Part shown: positions 60,950 to 64,000 of the stretch, piece after piece
Layout of the letters: each line of letters begins with the position of its first letter
Position numbering within the stretch: the first letter of the stretch is position 1
The notes under the pieces: generated by a model
Seen by the model: the letters and a program-made list of their open reading frames with translations, nothing else
Told to the model about the DNA's origin: nothing
The model's database searches: none
DNA from: Bacillota bacterium
GTDB taxonomy: Bacteria > Bacillota > Clostridia > Christensenellales > Pumilibacteraceae
Assembly: GCA_009777485.1 (NCBI GenBank)
Contig: WRLT01000001.1
Coordinates: 467,459 to 531,458, forward strand
Length of the DNA: 64,000 nucleotides
Reading direction: 5' to 3'
Translations under genes and position numbers: made by a program

Positions 60950-62152
60950 TTATTTAAAGCTGTCTAAAAAGGCTTGTATGCGCAAAATGCCTTTTTTGAT
61001 TTGCTCCTCGCTGGTTGCGTAGCTTAGACGGATATAATCGGGCGCACCGAACGACTCACACGGAATAACCACCACATGCTGTTGATTTAACAGCGCGTCC
61101 GCAAAATCCGCCGCCGACGCTATTTTTTTGCCCGCACAAACTTTTCCTATAAAGCCCGCTATATTAACCATTACATAAAACGCGCCCTGCGGCTTATAGT
61201 ACGAAAGCGGCTTTAAACTATCTAGCAACGTACACATAAGGTCGCGGCGGCGGCTAAACAAGCTTTTCGTTTCGCACAAAAACGCCTCTCCTAAGGGGTT
61301 TGTCAGCGCGGCGGCGGCGGCATACTGCGCAATCGAATTTGCGTTAGAGGTAGTATGGCTTTGAATGCCGCCCATCGCCTGTGCCAGCGCGGCATTTGAC
61401 GCGGTATACCCCACACGCCAGCCCGTCATAGCAAAGCTTTTAGAAAATCCGTTTACAACTATGGTATTAGTTTTTAGCTTTTCCGAATACGCGGCGATCG
61501 AAATGTGCTTTGTATGGTCGTAAACCAATTTTTCGTAAATTTCGTCCGAAATCACGTATAAATCTTTTTCCTCTATTACTTTGGCAAGCGCGGCTAGTTC
61601 GCTGTGCGTATACACCGCGCCCGTAGGATTAGAGGGACTGTTTAAAATGATTGCCTTAGTTTTATTCGTTACAGCCGCTTTTAGCTGCTGCGCCGTAATT
61701 TTAAAGCCGTCTTCGGCGCGCGTTTGCAGCACAACCGAAACGCCGCCGCAAAGCTTTACCAGTTCGGGATACGTCAGCCAATACGGCGCGGGCAGAATTA
61801 CCTCGTCTAAGGGGTCTATCACCGCCATAAGCGCGTTGTATAGCGAATGCTTTGCGCCGTTAGAAACCACTATTTCGTTAGGTTCATACACTACGCCGTT
61901 TTCTCTGTGCAGCTTTTCAGCGATTGCACGGCGCAAAGCGTCCGTACCAGAAGAGTCCGTATAGCGCGTTAAGCCCTTACCTAACGCCTCTACGGCCGCA
62001 CCGCAAATAAAGTCGGGCGTGTTAAAATCGGGCTCTCCCGCCCCAAACGAAACTACACTAACGCCTTGCTCTTTTAAGGCTTGTGCTTTTGCCGTAATGG
62101 TAAGCGTTTTCGACGGCTCTATAGCGTCGGCTCTTTGTGCTACGCGCTTCAT
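60950..62152 (-). CDS. PLP-dependent aminotransferase (aspartate aminotransferase type)
   Basis: 400 residues from MKRVAQRADAIEPSKTLTI. Conserved NSPSNPTGAVY, ISDEIYEKLVYD, PLP lysine SFSKSFAMTGWRVGY. Type I fold. ATG 62152 is preferred to the earlier in-frame TTG/ATG because TATCAT ends 7 nt before it (leaderless). Probably makes aspartate or branched-chain amino acids. Confidence 0.92.
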   Translation of the reverse strand: MKRVAQRADAIEPSKTLTITAKAQALKEQGVSVVSFGAGEPDFNTPDFICGAAVEALGKGLTRYTDSSGTDALRRAIAEKLHRENGVVYEPNEIVVSNGAKHSLYNALMAVIDPLDEVILPAPYWLTYPELVKLCGGVSVVLQTRAEDGFKITAQQLKAAVTNKTKAIILNSPSNPTGAVYTHSELAALAKVIEEKDLYVISDEIYEKLVYDHTKHISIAAYSEKLKTNTIVVNGFSKSFAMTGWRVGYTASNAALAQAMGGIQSHTTSNANSIAQYAAAAALTNPLGEAFLCETKSLFSRRRDLMCTLLDSLKPLSYYKPQGAFYVMVNIAGFIGKVCAGKKIASAADFADALLNQQHVVVIPCESFGAPDYIRLSYATSEEQIKKGILRIQAFLDSFK

Positions 62153-62159
62153 AGGATAT

Positions 62160-62188
62160 ATGATACTATATTTTATTAGAAAAGGCAA
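62160..62188 (-). promoter_or_regulatory. Promoter of the aminotransferase gene (leaderless)
   Basis: Minus strand TTGCCT (62183-62188), 17 bp, TATCAT (62160-62165), 7 nt to ATG 62152. Confidence 0.7.
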
Positions 62189-62197
62189 GTGTTATGT

Positions 62198-62251
62198 AAT
62201 GGAGAATGGAAAATGGAGAATGGAGAATTTCGGTTAAGGATTTAATCCTCT
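62198..62251 (-). repeat. CTCCATT heptads joined to the XRE 3' end
   Basis: Reading the minus strand, the module C repressor stop (GGATTAAATCC) runs straight into TTAACCGAAATTCTCC and heptads. Same dispersed repeat as at 1342. Confidence 0.75.
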
Positions 62252-62448
62252 ACGCCTAAAAGCTGACCTACTGTTACATCAAAAATTTTTGCTAACTTGC
62301 ACAAGTCTTGATGATTAGGTTCGCGTTGATAAATCTCCCAACCTCTAACTGTTGAACCTGCAACATTCATTAAAACACCTAGCTGCGCTTGTGTTAATCC
62401 TTTTTCTTGTCGTAACTCTCTTAACCGTATAGCAAATATTTTATCCAT
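62242..62448 (-). CDS. XRE-family repressor, module C
   Basis: 68 residues from MDKIFAIRLRELRQEKG, HTH_3, ending QLLGVED. TATAAT ends 6 nt before ATG 62448, so leaderless. It is the nearest regulator to the Cys-rich gene at 62953, but about 500 bp of repeat sequence separates them, unlike modules A and B. Confidence 0.82.
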   Translation of the reverse strand: MDKIFAIRLRELRQEKGLTQAQLGVLMNVAGSTVRGWEIYQREPNHQDLCKLAKIFDVTVGQLLGVED

Positions 62449-62952
62449 ACAACCATTATACACGAAAGCAGATTGAAACAGTTAACATAGCCGAATTTGG
62501 GCTACCCTTTTTTTCTTTCCACCCCGTCAGGCTTGCGCCTGCAATGGGTCGTTCGTTCCTCACTCCCCGCTTTGGCTAAAAACACGTTGTGTTTTTGCGG
62601 CTAAAGCCGCCGCGTCGCGCCTACAAGAGGGGAATTTTTCTACGGTGATTATATTTAACCTCATTCTTTGTTGTTAAAAATATTAGCCGTTAAAAAATTC
62701 CCCTCTTGAGGGGTGGACGCGTAGCGGACGGGGTGGAAAGAAAAGAGGTGGAAAGAAATAGTGAGAATCTCACCATGTCAAGCAAAAAATTTTTCTTTTA
62801 GATATACTTATCCCATTAGCCCCTACCGCCGCCACGCCACTCCTTAAAGGAATTTTTCCATGGTTTATTAGCCGTTAAAAAATTCCCCTCTTGAGGGGTG
62901 GCAACGAAGTTGACGGGGTGGAAAGAAAAAGTCGTGAAAAAAGGAGACCTTT
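62449..62952. other. Gene-free repeat stretch between module C genes
   Basis: About 500 bp made of CACCCCGTC/GAGGGGAATT repeat blocks (62505-62935), the first 130 bp nearly identical to 48041-48171. No gene seen. Confidence 0.7.
62505..62935 (+). repeat. CACCCCGTC / GAGGGG repeat block, second copy
   Basis: Units CCCCTCTTGAGGGGTGG, variable short hairpin (for example CAACGAAGTTG), ACGGGGTGGAAAG. The variable hairpins differ in sequence but remain self-complementary. Confidence 0.8.
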
Positions 62953-63228
62953 ATGAACCAAACCCAAACCCTCCAAAAATCGTGTGCCAATTGTGCGCAC
63001 TACGCACAGCATTACTCTAAGCAAAAAACCCGCATCCGCACCGTAAATTGCGGCAGCTGTTTACTTAATAAACCGCAGAAAAAATATCCTTACGAATGTT
63101 GCGAATTTTGGGAAACCGAAGAAGAAAAAATTGCGCAGCGCAAAATGGGCGTCGAACAAACGCTAGAACTTATCGCACAGCGTCTATACGAACTAACCCT
63201 AATTTTAAAACCCGACCCCGCCGAATAA
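62953..63228 (+). CDS. Small four-Cys protein, module C
   Basis: 91 residues behind AAGGAG. SCANCAHYAQHYSKQ, CGSCLLNK, CCEFWET then a long helix. Same family as 23486 and 54147. No obvious operator beside it; its promoter may be inside the repeat block. Confidence 0.78.
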   Translation: MNQTQTLQKSCANCAHYAQHYSKQKTRIRTVNCGSCLLNKPQKKYPYECCEFWETEEEKIAQRKMGVEQTLELIAQRLYELTLILKPDPAE

Positions 63229-63236
63229 AATGCGCC

Positions 63237-63265
63237 TTGACAAAGTAAAAAATCTATGTTATAAT
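63237..63265 (+). promoter_or_regulatory. Promoter of the second toxin-antitoxin pair
   Basis: TTGACA (63237-63242), 17 bp, TATAAT (63260-63265), 28 nt to ATG. Confidence 0.8.
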
Positions 63266-63293
63266 AAGCTTACTAAGCTAAGAGGTAACAACC

Positions 63294-63548
63294 ATGATAA
63301 TCAGTGCAGAAAGTTTTTTAAAAGACCCTAACAAATATTTAAACGAGGCAATCACCTCAAAAAACACCGTAACGGTTCATACCGAACGCGGCGAAGCTGT
63401 GCTTTTAAGCGCAGAAGAATATGAAAAACTTGATGTGGCAAGAGCGGTTCAGCGCGGCAAAGCGGATATAGCGGCAGGACGCTTTATTACGTTAGAAGCC
63501 TTTCGGCAGCATGCGGAAAATAAAATCGCGGAGCAGAAAAATAAATGA
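63294..63548 (+). CDS. Phd/YefM-family antitoxin
   Basis: 84 residues: full-length Phd-type N-terminus MIISAESFLKDPNKYLNEAI, VTVHTERGEAVLLSAEEYE, then a helical toxin-binding tail. AAGAGGTAA precedes the ATG. Overlaps the toxin gene by 4 nt. Compare the shortened homologue at 31408. Confidence 0.88.
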   Translation: MIISAESFLKDPNKYLNEAITSKNTVTVHTERGEAVLLSAEEYEKLDVARAVQRGKADIAAGRFITLEAFRQHAENKIAEQKNK

Positions 63549-63823
63549 AATTTCAAGTGATTTTATCGAACGAAGCAACCGACAATTATAATTTTATTTT
63601 TGATTACATTGCATTAGATAACCCGTTTAAAGCAAAAGAATTCACCGATGAAATACTTGCACGAATATCTTCGTTAGAGGATTTTCCGTATACAGGAAAT
63701 GAAATTACAAAAAACGAACGCTACATAAGTAAAAAACCTTATAAAATTTTCTACACTATCAACGAAGAAACCCATAGAATTGAAATTACTCATATCCGAC
63801 ACGGCGCACGTGATGAACTTTAA
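63545..63823 (+). CDS. RelE/ParE-family toxin
   Basis: 92 residues: FQVILSNEATDNYNFIFDYI, FPYTGNE, then PYKIFYTINEETHRIEITHI and RHGARDEL. Same family as the toxin at 31137; the two pairs are paralogues in opposite orientation. Confidence 0.88.
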   Translation: MKFQVILSNEATDNYNFIFDYIALDNPFKAKEFTDEILARISSLEDFPYTGNEITKNERYISKKPYKIFYTINEETHRIEITHIRHGARDEL

Positions 63824-63825
63824 AA

Positions 63826-63868
63826 TAAAAGGGCTGTCTTGCTAAAAACAAAACAACCCTTTTATTTT
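63826..63868. terminator. Bidirectional terminator
   Basis: AAAAGGGCTGT.../ACAACCCTTTT stem followed by ATTTTTTT, between convergent genes. Confidence 0.75.
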
Positions 63869-63873
63869 TTTCC

Positions 63874-64000
63874 TTACGGTCTAATCTGATTAATAAACGC
63901 CTGATACTCTTGTTTTACGTGGTCGGGGATGTGGGGGTTTGCCATTAGTTCTTGAAACTCTTGGTAAATTTGGTTCCATTGGTCTTCGTAGTACGTTGCG
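63874..64000 (-). CDS. Partial CDS, C-terminus only
   Basis: About 41 residues in frame to the window edge (EDQWNQIYQEFQELMANPHI, then PDHVKQEYQAFINQIRP), stop at 63874-63876. A helical C-terminal tail; the family cannot be named from this fragment. Confidence 0.6.
   Translation of the reverse strand, partial: ATYYEDQWNQIYQEFQELMANPHIPDHVKQEYQAFINQIRP

Overview
The window looks like a chromosome segment of an uncultured Clostridia-type member of the Bacillota, possibly near the Christensenellales. Evidence is the yabP-yabQ spore-coat/cortex pair, ackA-pta-tmcAL, a yugP-type metallopeptidase, a DUF5685 gene, a TGS-less threonyl-tRNA synthetase and consistently Firmicute-style -35/-10 boxes and AGGAGG ribosome binding sites. 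The lineage is inferred from gene content only.

Layout: 1-1.6 kb holds a DEAD-box helicase cut by the window edge and tRNA-Thr. From about 1.6 to 6.35 kb runs an AT-rich island beside that tRNA: a PIN-domain gene, an integrase remnant, an unknown gene, a membrane protein, and a compact RiPP-like locus (52-residue Cys-rich precursor plus radical SAM/SPASM enzyme). 6.4-17.8 kb is mostly core: metallopeptidase, DinD, thrS, comF, ackA, pta, tmcAL. 17.8-20.6 kb holds an Nmad3 gene, an AAA ATPase and tRNA-Glu/Met with a hairpin array. 21-27.8 kb carries tetR-dnaA, an XRE/Cys-rich module, a broken toxin-like gene with a possible immunity gene, tex, yabP and yabQ. 27.9-38.4 kb has a leucine-rich-repeat lipoprotein, a toxin-antitoxin pair, GNAT and DUF2156 genes, yraN-rnhB, a KilA-N gene broken by a TA-flanked MITE, and a gntR-ABC operon. 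38.3-42.5 kb has tRNA-Lys, a restriction-modification cluster (two methyltransferases and an HNH protein) and tRNA-Gly with a second hairpin array. 42.5-47.2 kb encodes a CarB-DapF fusion and a CarA that lacks its glutaminase domain. 48.4-64 kb holds a zinc-ribbon protein, pth-mfd, a PRC-barrel protein, a second XRE/Cys-rich module, a DnaJ-like/DUF5685 pair, an amino-acid operon (Re-citrate synthase-like, thrC, trpS), an aminotransferase, a third XRE/Cys-rich pair and a second toxin-antitoxin pair.

The main candidates for undescribed biology are: (1) the Cys-rich peptide/radical SAM locus at 5.1-6.3 kb; (2) three paralogous XRE regulator plus small four-Cys protein pairs, two sharing the same operator core; (3) four copies of a long foldback element whose helices change in a complementary way between copies; (4) two arrays of mini-hairpins next to tRNA genes; (5) CarB fused to DapF together with a half-length CarA; and (6) at least seven genes whose -10 box lies 6-7 nt before the start codon, indicating leaderless mRNAs. 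Everything is read by eye from sequence; no database search was possible.
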